Notes under the pieces: model-generated
What the model saw: only the letters and a program-made list of their open reading frames with translations
Told to the model about the DNA's origin: nothing
The model's database searches: none
Part shown: positions 1 through 5,531 of the stretch, piece after piece
How positions within the stretch are numbered: the first letter of the stretch is position 1
Layout of the letters: the number at the start of each line of letters is the position of its first letter
Made by a program: the position numbers and the translations under genes
NCBI GenBank assembly: GCA_910577495.1
Contig: CAJTML010000099.1
Span: 1-5,531, forward strand
Source of the DNA: an uncultured Eggerthellaceae bacterium
Lineage (GTDB): Bacteria > Actinomycetota > Coriobacteriia > Coriobacteriales > Eggerthellaceae
DNA: 5,531 nucleotides
Direction of reading: 5' to 3'

Positions 1-1
1 G

Positions 2-1042
2 TTTAAGGTGTTCGGGCCGCTTCGCATTATGCGCTTTTTCCCGCCAGTGGTAACAGGCCCCATCGTAATCAGTATCGGCCTTATTCTGGCAAGCTCTGCC
101 ATTGCGAACTGCGATACCAACTGGCCGGTAGCGCTGCTTGCTATTGCAACCATCATTGTGGCTAACATCTGGGGCAAAGGCATGATCAAGATTATCCCGA
201 TTTTGCTGGGTGTTATTGTGTCGTATGTAGTTGCCGCGGTGTTTGGCCTGGTGGACTTCGAGCCGGTTGCGGAAGCCGCGTGGATTGGCGCGCCGTTTTT
301 GTGGGACAACACGGTGTTTTCACTCTTTGGACCAAACTTTGATACCGGTCTTGCCATTACCGCCATTATTACGATCATGCCGCTTGCCTTCGCCACGATG
401 ATTGAACACATCGGCGACATGTCGGCCATCAGCTCCACCTGCAACCGCAACTACATTGCAGAACCAGGGCTGCATCGCACGCTTCTGGGCGATGGCTTGG
501 CTACTATGGTGGGCTCGCTGTTTGGCGCGCCGGCGAATACGACGTATGGCGAAAACACCGGCGTGCTGGCGCTCACCCGCGTGTTTGATCCGCGCGTGGT
601 GCGCATTGCGGCGCTGTTTGCAATCTTGCTGTCGTTCTGCCCGAAGTTCGCCGCTATTATTGCGGTCATGCCGGCCTGCGTTATCGGTGGTGTGTCGCTG
701 GTGCTGTACGGCATGATTTCTGCGGTGGGTATTCGCAACCTCGTGGAGAATCACGTTGACTTCATGCATACCCGAAACGTGCTGATCACAGCGCTGATTT
801 TGGTGCTGTCGCTGGGTATTGCATACAGCGCTGCAGGTGCTATTGTGCTGCCGGTGGGCGGCATTACGATTTCGCTGTCGGGTCTGGCAGTGGGCTCCAT
901 TGTCGGTATCATTCTCAACATCATTTTGCCGGGGCACGAAGAGCCGTGGGATGCGGGAAAAGAGGCAGCGCAAGAACCTGAAAAGCCGGAACTCACGCTG
1001 CCCCTTGAAGCAGACTTGGTTGATATGCCAATCAGCGAATAA
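2..1042 (+). CDS. uraA: Uracil permease, NCS2 (nucleobase:cation symporter-2) family, 5'-truncated by the window edge
   Basis: This is an inner-membrane symporter that imports uracil (possibly xanthine) with protons. The frame is open from base 2 and already reads conserved transporter sequence, so the true start lies upstream; the GTG at 8 is not a start. About 347 C-terminal residues of a usual ~430 are present. Visible landmarks are a run of hydrophobic helices, the helix-8 motif IEHIGD (Glu codon at 404) corresponding to the substrate-binding Glu of E. coli UraA, and TTYGENTGVLALTRV (539-583), which matches the NAT/NCS2 signature (Q/E)NxGxxxxT(R/K). GGVSLVLYGMI and the following helices also read like UraA. 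After the last helix there is an unusually long acidic, proline-containing cytoplasmic tail of about 36 residues. The gene converges on the next one with no spacer. Family assignment is secure; uracil rather than another base as substrate is inferred. Confidence 0.93.
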   Translation, partial: FKVFGPLRIMRFFPPVVTGPIVISIGLILASSAIANCDTNWPVALLAIATIIVANIWGKGMIKIIPILLGVIVSYVVAAVFGLVDFEPVAEAAWIGAPFLWDNTVFSLFGPNFDTGLAITAIITIMPLAFATMIEHIGDMSAISSTCNRNYIAEPGLHRTLLGDGLATMVGSLFGAPANTTYGENTGVLALTRVFDPRVVRIAALFAILLSFCPKFAAIIAVMPACVIGGVSLVLYGMISAVGIRNLVENHVDFMHTRNVLITALILVLSLGIAYSAAGAIVLPVGGITISLSGLAVGSIVGIILNIILPGHEEPWDAGKEAAQEPEKPELTLPLEADLVDMPISE

Positions 1043-1053
1043 TTAGCGAATAA
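1034..1053. repeat. Tandem 9-bp repeat AGCGAATAA spanning both convergent stop codons
   Basis: AGCGAATAA occurs at 1034-1042 and again at 1045-1053, a period of 11. The first copy encodes Ser-Glu-stop of the permease. The second copy, read on the minus strand, supplies the last Arg codon region and the stop-adjacent bases of the flavodoxin-like gene. Seen directly; it may be a small duplication or coincidence. Confidence 0.6.
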
Positions 1054-1678
1054 AGTTCGTATACACCTTCGTTTCAGATGTTGGTGGCTCAAGGCCTTCG
1101 TTGCGCGCAGCGGCGAAGGCCTTAATCATGTAAGCCATGTTGGCGCCGAGCGTGCGCATGCACTGCATACCTTCTTCGTCTTGGCGAACTTGCTCTGGGT
1201 TAGAGCCGTGCACCATGTTCCAATACGCTGATGACACAATCGGCATTTGTGCGATGGTCATATACTTGTTGAGCTGGTCAAACGTTGCAGTGGTACCGCC
1301 GCGGCGCGCCGAGCAAATGGCTGCTGCTGGCTTGAAGAAGAAGCGGTTTGGACCTTCTGCGCGCGAGCCTGCATAAAAGGCGCGATCCATAAATGCGGTC
1401 ATGTTACCAGAAGCTGCGGCATAGTGAACGGGCGTGCCGAAGACGAATCCGTCGGCTTCGCGCGCCTTCTCGATAAACACGTTCACAACGTCGTCGAACA
1501 CGCATTTATGCAGATCAGCGCAGCGACCGCACGCAATGCAGCCGCCGATAGGCTTGTTTTGGATCCAGAAAATCTCAGTCTCAATTCCGTTTTCGTTAAG
1601 CGCGCTGGCAACCTCTTCCAGAGCGGTGTGCGTGCAGCCTTTGGGGTGCGGGCTTCCGTTAACCAGTAATACTTTCAT
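1043..1678 (-). CDS. Flavodoxin-fold FMN reductase / iron-sulfur flavoprotein-like protein
   Basis: A 211-residue soluble flavoprotein, probably cytoplasmic, of the NADPH-dependent FMN reductase family. The N-terminal strand and loop MKVLLVNGSPHPKGCTHT (residues 1-18) form the FMN phosphate-binding loop, and GTPVHYAAASGNMTAFMDR forms the isoalloxazine-side loop typical of the family. Between them is a compact cysteine motif CIACGRCADLHKC (Cys47, 50, 53, 59; CX2CX2CX5C) followed by FDD. In characterised iron-sulfur flavoproteins (Isf) such a motif binds a 4Fe-4S cluster, so electron carriage between Fe-S/FMN and a partner is a reasonable inference. The ATG at 1678 was chosen because a strong AAAGGAGG (1683-1690) sits 4 bases upstream and the family N-terminus starts there. 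The frame stays open further upstream, but that part is out-of-frame sequence of the preceding gene. It is the second gene of an operon, 25 bases after the FAD protein. The exact electron donor and acceptor are unknown. Confidence 0.88.
   Translation of the reverse strand: MKVLLVNGSPHPKGCTHTALEEVASALNENGIETEIFWIQNKPIGGCIACGRCADLHKCVFDDVVNVFIEKAREADGFVFGTPVHYAAASGNMTAFMDRAFYAGSRAEGPNRFFFKPAAAICSARRGGTTATFDQLNKYMTIAQMPIVSSAYWNMVHGSNPEQVRQDEEGMQCMRTLGANMAYMIKAFAAARNEGLEPPTSETKVYTNFIR
1091..1123 (+). terminator. Strong hairpin 49 bases past the uraA stop, possible terminator or 3'-end stabiliser
   Basis: AAGGCCTTCG (1091-1100) pairs perfectly with CGAAGGCCTT (1114-1123). In plus-strand RNA the stem continues through two G-U and two G-C pairs (1101-1104 with 1110-1113), giving about 14 continuous pairs around a 5-base loop (1105-1109). 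On the minus strand the two wobbles become A-C mismatches, so the fold favours the uraA transcript. There is no real U-tract afterwards (CCTTAATCATG), so a classical intrinsic terminator is uncertain. It lies inside the coding sequence of the convergent gene. Confidence 0.4.
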
Positions 1679-1682
1679 GCAT

Positions 1683-1690
1683 CCTCCTTT
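1683..1690 (-). promoter_or_regulatory. Shine-Dalgarno of the flavodoxin-like gene
   Basis: AAAGGAGG on the minus strand, only 4 bases before the ATG at 1678-1676. It fixes the start and rules out the much longer reading frame. A second ATG (1682-1680) overlaps in another frame (ATGCATG). Confidence 0.75.
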
Positions 1691-2254
1691 GTTTGAGTAA
1701 TTCCTACTCAGTATAGCAATGTGCGCCAAGACTGTGGGTTCGCTGAGTAGCTGCCTCCACAATTGCTTGGGCATGCGCAAGTTGATGGCGAAGGCGGGCT
1801 GCGCGCGCATACGCGGCCGTATCAGTGGTGGGGGTAGCGAGTGCGTCAAGCTCGGCAGCGCAGTTGGTGAGCGTGCGCGCGGCTTCTGCGAGGGAGGCGT
1901 GAGAGCGGATGACCAGGCAGTTCTCGGACATTGTGTGCTGCATGAGGGCGGTGAGCTCTTGCGCGCACGCGGCAGATATGCCGAGGCGGGGTTCGCGCGA
2001 GGGGGCGAAGGGGGCGTTGGGTGCGTCGGGTTCGGCGGAGGTGTCGGGCGCGACCGCGGCGTGGGCGGCAGCCGCGCGGCCGGCGCGTTCGCCAAAAACG
2101 AGTGCGTTTGCGCTGGCTAGGCCTCCTATGCGATCAGCCCCATGCATACCGCCTGTTGCCTCGCCACAGGCATAGAGACCAGGTACACCCGTAAAGCCGT
2201 GCGAATCTATGGCAATGCCGCCGTTTGCTGCGTGCGCATAAGGGACGATGCGCA

Positions 2255-2280
2255 CCTCATCGGTGGGCAGGCGAAGTAGA
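2255..2280 (-). other. Frameshift site in the FAD oxidoreductase gene
   Basis: The upstream frame reads PEFVRVYF, typical of the family, up to 2273. The downstream frame reads RLPTDEVRIVPYAHAANGG. Joining them needs one extra base, for example TTC+CGC or TTT+CGC where TTCGC is seen. No slippery heptamer of the X XXY YYZ type is present, so programmed frameshifting is unlikely. A tandem TGCGGG repeat and a G-rich tract lie just beyond (2294-2343). Confidence 0.8.
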
Positions 2281-2326
2281 CGCGCACGAATTCGGGGAGG
2301 TTGGGGTCGGCGCTGGTCGTGGCCGA

Positions 2327-2343
2327 TGCGGGTGCGGGTGCGG
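2327..2343 (+). repeat. Short tandem hexamer TGCGGG (about 2.8 copies)
   Basis: TGCGGG TGCGGG TGCGG is read on the plus strand; on the coding minus strand it encodes an Ala-Pro-Ala-Pro-Ala run. It is a likely strand-slippage spot inside the low-complexity insertion before the frameshift. Confidence 0.6.
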
Positions 2344-3412
2344 CACCGGAGGTGTGGGTGCTGGCGTTGGACGCGGGTGGGGTGTAGCGGACGCGCAAGC
2401 CTGCCTCGCCTGCGCGTGCCATGGCGAAGTCTACCTCGCGTGAGATACGCATCGTGGTGAACGGTCCGTGTCCACTGCGTGCTTCCAGAATGGCTTGTGC
2501 CTCGTTCGCGAGAAGCGCTGGTGTGCCATCAGGATTGAGCAGCTCAACGTGGCGAAAAATCTTTTCGTTAAAGACGATGCCTTCGCCACGCCCAACAAGG
2601 CCGGGCATGATCTGGATAAACTCGGTGTTGATGAGATGTGCACCGGCGCCAGCCGCCATGCCCTGCGCGCTTGCGATAACGTCTTCGCCCGTGAGGCGGC
2701 GCGCAAAGAGACCGCCTGAGCCGCCCGTGGCCAGCACGACGCTTTTGGCGCTAATGTAGACGAGCTCACCTGCGGTGGGGCTCTCCTCGTTGTGGTCGAA
2801 GCAGAGGATGCCGCAGACGGCGGGGTGCGTGGTGGCCGCGGCGGCGTCGAGTGCGGTGACGGTGTCGGTATTGGGTGCGGCCTTGGCGGGCGACGTCATA
2901 AGCTCAAGCGCTTCAAGCCCCGGCAAAATGCGCACGTTGTGTTCGCGGAGCAGTTCGGTGATGGCGTGCTCATAGGGTGCGCGCTCTATGCCGCGCCAGG
3001 TGCGATGCTTGTGGTCAAAACACGGGATAAACTCCTGCTCATCGGCGTGTTCGGGCTGCTTGAGCGCCACGCCTTCGCACGCTAAACGAGAAAACGCGTG
3101 CGGGATTTCGCCAACAAGAATACGCACGAGCTTAAGGTCGGGAATCTGCTGGCCGACCTCATAAATTGTCTGCACGAATTCTTCGACATCTGCTTCATTT
3201 TCTGGACCGACGCAGCCAAGTCCCCAGGTACCGGGGTAGAAGCTTGAGCCCGAAAACAGCGGCCCTAAGCTGATGAGTGTAACCGACGCGCCCGCTTCAG
3301 CCGCGGCAAGGGCGGCAGTTGTTCCCGCAAGACCGCTTCCGACAACAATGACATCGCAAGATAGTTCGTGCACGTTTGCTTCCAATCGCGTGTTATTGAC
3401 ATGAACGCGTTA

Positions 3413-3418
3413 ATTGTA
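3413..3418 (-). promoter_or_regulatory. Candidate -10 box (TACAAT) for the FAD protein operon
   Basis: TACAAT on the minus strand fits TAnnnT. It would give a leader of about 30 bases before the GTG at 3373, enough to hold the GGAAG ribosome site. No good -35 is seen at 16-18 bases. Confidence 0.4.
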
Positions 3419-3434
3419 GCGCGGCGCAAACGGC

Positions 3435-3440
3435 TATACT
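3435..3440 (+). promoter_or_regulatory. Candidate -10 box (TATACT) placing transcription start at the patatin ATG (leaderless)
   Basis: TATACT is one base from the TATAAT consensus and ends exactly 7 bases before the ATG at 3448. Transcription would therefore start at or next to the A of the start codon. No Shine-Dalgarno is present upstream, which fits a leaderless mRNA, common in actinobacteria. No clear -35 exists at the normal distance. Confidence 0.55.
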
Positions 3441-3447
3441 TACACCC

Positions 3448-4365
3448 ATGAACGAACACACAACAAATGAACTTGCCAGCAACATTGATGGGGTAGCGCT
3501 TGTTATTGAGGGCGGCGGGCTTCGCGCGTCATACACCGCAGGCCCCATCGTTACGTTGTTGGAGCGTGAGTTGTATTTTCCCAGCGTATACGGCATTTCT
3601 GCGGGTTCAAGCCATACGGTTAACTACCTTTCGCGTGACAAGCGGCGGGCGAAGTATTCGTTTGTGGACTTCGTCACCGAGCCTGGCTTTGGCGGGTGGG
3701 GAAGTTTTCTGCGCGGGAAGGGCTACTTTAACAGTCCCTGGATTTATGAGGGTATTGCCGAGGCGGTTGCCGGTACGGATTCGCCCTACGCGTTTGACTT
3801 TGAAACCTTCGCCAAAAATCCTGCTCAGGCACACATTGAGGCCTTTGATTGGGAAAGCGGCGAGACGGTTGCGTGGACGCGCGAGGACATGCCGACCATG
3901 CGCGATATGATGCTTCGGGTGCGCGCGTCGTCGTCGATGCCGATTTTTATGCCGCCGACGGTCATTGATGGCAGGACGTATTTAGATGGCGGTATGGGCA
4001 CGAGCTGGGGAATTTTGCTTGATGCGGCGCGGCGCGATGGCTATGAGCGCTTTTTTGTGATTCGCACGCAGCCGCGCGGGTACCGCAAGTCTGAATTGAG
4101 CGCGGCGCAAAAGGCGCTGTTTCGGACGGCATTTCGCGCGCATCCGCAGGTGGCGGAGATGACCATTGCGCGCCCGGCGCACTACAACGCGCTCTGTGAT
4201 GAGTTGGAGCGCTTGGAGGCGTCGGGGCAGGCGTATGTCTTTTATCCTGATGAGATGCCGGTGACCAACCGAGAAATACATGTCGAAAAACTCCAGCATG
4301 CCTACGATTTAGGCTACGCGCAGGCGCGTCGGGAGGCTGACGCGTGGGAGAGGTGGCTTGCATGA
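3448..4365 (+). CDS. Patatin-like phospholipase family protein
   Basis: A 305-residue predicted serine acyl hydrolase of the patatin/RssA-YjjU type, expected to cleave acyl esters of phospholipids or related lipids. All catalytic elements are visible: the oxyanion-hole motif EGGGLRASY (residues 21-29), the nucleophile elbow GISAG with Ser51 (codon at 3598), and the catalytic DGG with Asp180 (codon at 3985). The catalytic Ser-Asp dyad is intact, so the enzyme is probably active. There is no signal peptide or transmembrane helix, suggesting a cytoplasmic or membrane-peripheral protein. ATG 3448 is the only sensible start; it lacks a ribosome site and has a -10 box 7 bases upstream. The gene overlaps the next one by four bases (ATGA, 4362-4365), implying translational coupling. 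It is transcribed divergently from the FAD protein. The physiological lipid substrate cannot be inferred. Confidence 0.9.
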   Translation: MNEHTTNELASNIDGVALVIEGGGLRASYTAGPIVTLLERELYFPSVYGISAGSSHTVNYLSRDKRRAKYSFVDFVTEPGFGGWGSFLRGKGYFNSPWIYEGIAEAVAGTDSPYAFDFETFAKNPAQAHIEAFDWESGETVAWTREDMPTMRDMMLRVRASSSMPIFMPPTVIDGRTYLDGGMGTSWGILLDAARRDGYERFFVIRTQPRGYRKSELSAAQKALFRTAFRAHPQVAEMTIARPAHYNALCDELERLEASGQAYVFYPDEMPVTNREIHVEKLQHAYDLGYAQARREADAWERWLA

Positions 4366-5093
4366 GCGAGGCAACGTCGAAGTTAGAGTTGATTATGGGC
4401 GCTGAGGGCGTTGCCCGCGTGGCGTCGTCGTGTGTGATGGTGCTGGGACTGGGGGGCGTGGGCTCGAACTGCACTGAGGCGCTGGCGCGCGGTGGTGTGG
4501 GGTCGTTTGTACTGGTAGACCACGATATTGTGCAGGAAAGCAATATCAACCGCCAGGCTATTGCGTTCATGTCAACGCTCGGGCGCAAAAAGACGGACGT
4601 CATGGCGGCTATGATTGCTGACATCAACCCAAACGCGCAGGTCATCACGCTGGATGAGTTTGTGCTTCAGGAAAACGTGGCCGCGCTTATGGATGCGTGG
4701 GCGCCGCGTGTTGACTATGTGGTGGACGCCATTGATACGATCTCCACCAAACTGGCGCTGGCTGAATATGCTGATGCGCACGACGTGCCGCTCATCTCAA
4801 GTATGGGCGCGGCCAACAAGCTCTATCCGGAATGTTTCCATGTCTCTGACATCTATCAGACGAAAAACTGTCCGCTCTGTCGCATTATGCGCAAAGAGGG
4901 GCGAAAGCGCGGTATTCGCAAGCTGAAAGTGCTCTATTCCTGCGAGGAGCCGGTTGCGGTGGAAGTTCGCGAAGGCGCCACGCGTCGCGAGCGCTCCAAC
5001 TTGGGAACGGCGTCGTATGTGCCGCCGATCATGGGACAGATGATTGCGGGCGAGGTGCTCAGAGAGCTAGCTCATCTTGAGCAGGAGCGCTAA
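4362..5093 (+). CDS. tcdA: tRNA threonylcarbamoyladenosine dehydratase (ThiF/E1-like family)
   Basis: A 243-residue cytoplasmic E1-like enzyme that uses ATP to cyclise t6A at position 37 of ANN-decoding tRNAs to ct6A. It shows the nucleotide-binding GLGGVGS (residues 29-35), the adenylation motif DHDIVQESNINRQ (53-65), DAIDTISTK (122-130), a SSMGAANKLYP segment and the TcdA-type DIYQTK...RKEGRKRGIRKLKVLYSCEEP. Length is close to E. coli TcdA (CsdL/YgdL, ~268). ATG 4362 was chosen because it overlaps the patatin stop as ATGA and has AGGTGG (4351-4356) at a suitable distance; an in-frame GTG at 4344 is less likely. Cys158, Cys170, Cys173 and Cys194 form a loose cluster, with CPLC where relatives tend to have DPL, which is unusual as far as I can recall. 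ThiF or MoeB is less likely because of the RKRGIRKLKVLYS block. Confidence 0.9.
   Translation: MSEATSKLELIMGAEGVARVASSCVMVLGLGGVGSNCTEALARGGVGSFVLVDHDIVQESNINRQAIAFMSTLGRKKTDVMAAMIADINPNAQVITLDEFVLQENVAALMDAWAPRVDYVVDAIDTISTKLALAEYADAHDVPLISSMGAANKLYPECFHVSDIYQTKNCPLCRIMRKEGRKRGIRKLKVLYSCEEPVAVEVREGATRRERSNLGTASYVPPIMGQMIAGEVLRELAHLEQER
5083..5087 (+). promoter_or_regulatory. Shine-Dalgarno of the TatD-like gene
   Basis: AGGAG inside the last codons of tcdA, 8 bases before the ATG at 5096. It decides the start and indicates coupled translation. Confidence 0.65.
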
Positions 5094-5095
5094 GT

Positions 5096-5531
5096 ATGCG
5101 CTACGACATGCACTGCCACCTGGACTTTTACCCACAACCCGCGGTGCTTGCGGACTGTCTTGCTGCGCTTGATATTGGCGGACTTTCGGTGACGGTGCTG
5201 CCCGATGATTATGTGCGCGCGAAAGCTGCGCTTAAGGGCGCGCGGACGTTTCAGGTGGGAGCGGGTTTGCATCCGTGGTGGATTGCCGCAGATGAGGTGG
5301 CCGCGCGCACGCAGGCGGCGGATTTGCTTGAGCTGCTGTCGGATACGCGGTTTGTGGGCGAAATTGGCTTGGATACAAGTGCACATGCGGCAGCGCCACT
5401 GGAGGTGCAGCGTGCGGTTTTTCGCCAGATTGTGGGCGCGTGTGCACGTCTTGGTGGCAAGGTGCTTTCTCTGCATGGTGTGCGAGCGGTGCCGACGCTG
5501 CTTGATGAGCTTGAGGCCAGTGGCGTGACTC
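5096..5531 (+). CDS. TatD-family metal-dependent hydrolase, 3'-truncated by the window end
   Basis: The frame opens at ATG 5096, two bases after the tcdA stop, and stays open to the window end (145 codons of a usual ~260). The amidohydrolase/TIM-barrel metal site is visible: YDMHCHLDF (His6, His8), VGAGLHPWW (His59), VGEIGLD (Glu89) and LSLHGVRA (His127), together with QRAVFRQIV, the typical TatD helix after the GEIGLD strand. TatD proteins are divalent-metal-dependent hydrolases, reported as 3'-5' DNases for some members; others lack a defined substrate. The C-terminal Asp ligand lies beyond the window. The ribosome site AGGAG lies within tcdA. The sequence looks divergent from housekeeping TatD in the 90s region (GLDTSAHAAAP), so the paralog type cannot be named. 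Confidence 0.86.
   Translation, partial: MRYDMHCHLDFYPQPAVLADCLAALDIGGLSVTVLPDDYVRAKAALKGARTFQVGAGLHPWWIAADEVAARTQAADLLELLSDTRFVGEIGLDTSAHAAAPLEVQRAVFRQIVGACARLGGKVLSLHGVRAVPTLLDELEASGVT

Larger units (their letters stand above)
1704..3373 (-). pseudogene. FAD-dependent oxidoreductase, fumarate reductase/SdhA/L-aspartate oxidase (NadB)-like, frameshifted
   Basis: The conceptual product is about 556 residues if one base is restored. The N-terminal part has the dinucleotide-binding VVVGSGLAG (GxGxxG, residues 12-17), then SGSSFYPGTWGLG, DHKHRTWRGIER, VVLATGGSGG (212-221), AEFIQ-type EFIQIMPG (251-258) and the SREVDFAMA helix (311-319), which aligns with the catalytic-Arg region of NadB/SdhA. 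After Phe367 (2275-2273) the frame must move by -1. The reading then continues RLPTDEVRIVPYAHAANGG, YACGEATGGMHGADRIGG (402-418) and a NadB/SdhA-like C-terminal helical domain ending near 1704. Without the shift the product ends at 2207 after unrelated residues. The chosen start is GTG at 3373 with GGAAG five bases upstream; TTG at 3385 is an alternative without a ribosome site. The true substrate is unknown: the His of the usual QFHP motif is absent, so neither fumarate nor aspartate activity can be assumed. Three Ala/Pro/Thr/Ser-rich stretches interrupt the fold. It is the first gene of an operon with the flavodoxin-like gene. Confidence 0.85.

Noticed and set aside
320..973. 217-codon minus-strand open frame opposite uraA
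   Set aside because: The composition is rich in Arg, His, Gln and Asn, as expected from antisense of membrane-protein codons, and there is no family signal.
1043..2095. Long 350-codon minus-strand frame containing the flavodoxin-like protein plus a proline-rich N-terminal extension
   Set aside because: The extension is out-of-frame translation of the GC-rich FAD gene. The family N-terminus and a strong ribosome site place the start at 1678.
2255..2280. Programmed -1 ribosomal frameshifting in the FAD gene
   Set aside because: There is no slippery heptamer near the junction; the sequence around TAC TTC GCC does not permit tandem re-pairing.
2294..2310. G-quadruplex at the GGGG/GG/GGGG/GG tract
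   Set aside because: Only two-tetrad G-runs are possible; the G-richness is explained by Pro/Leu codons on the opposite strand.
3396..3401. Perfect TTGACA as -35 of the patatin promoter
   Set aside because: The gap to TATACT (3435) is 33 bases, far beyond 16-18, and no -10 lies at the correct distance from it.
3962..4648. 228-codon minus-strand open frame opposite the patatin and tcdA genes
   Set aside because: It has no recognisable motifs, is proline/serine/threonine-rich low-quality translation, and is opposite two well-supported genes.
5090..5476. Minus-strand 128-codon frame at the right end
   Set aside because: It is antisense to a clear TatD-family gene and has no motifs or ribosome site.

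Overview
The window is a gene-dense stretch of GC-rich bacterial DNA with five protein genes, two of them cut by the window edges. No RNA genes, insertion sequences or CRISPR arrays were seen. The best guess for the source is an anaerobic actinobacterium of the class Coriobacteriia (Eggerthellaceae-like). This rests on the style of the fumarate-reductase/NadB-like FAD protein, the cysteine-motif flavodoxin-fold protein and an apparently leaderless promoter. It is an inference, not a database result.

Layout from left to right. (1) At 2-1042 (+) is the C-terminal ~80% of a uracil permease of the NCS2 family (uraA). (2) Its stop codon directly abuts the stop codon of a convergent minus-strand pair. 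Read in the direction of transcription, that pair is a NadB/fumarate-reductase-like FAD protein (3373 down to 1704), then, after a 25-base gap, a small flavodoxin-fold protein with a CX2CX2CX5C motif typical of iron-sulfur flavoproteins (1678 down to 1043). The FAD protein is broken by a one-base frameshift near 2273. Both halves are clearly one protein, so this is either a recent lesion or a sequencing error. (3) A 74-base divergent promoter region (3374-3447) separates this pair from a plus-strand operon: a patatin-like phospholipase (3448-4365), tcdA (tRNA threonylcarbamoyladenosine dehydratase, 4362-5093) and the start of a TatD-family metal-dependent hydrolase (5096 to the window end).

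How they work together. The minus-strand pair looks like a small soluble redox unit, in which an FMN/Fe-S carrier could exchange electrons with an FAD reductase or oxidase of unknown substrate. The plus-strand genes are tightly packed (an ATGA overlap, then a 2-base gap), so they are probably co-transcribed and translationally coupled. Their functions (lipid hydrolysis, tRNA A37 maturation, nucleic-acid or metal-dependent hydrolysis) do not form an obvious pathway. Nothing here is a clear new defence or mobile system. The points most worth a second look are the broken and divergent FAD protein with its low-complexity insertions, the leaderless patatin promoter, and the hairpin and 9-bp repeat at the convergent junction.
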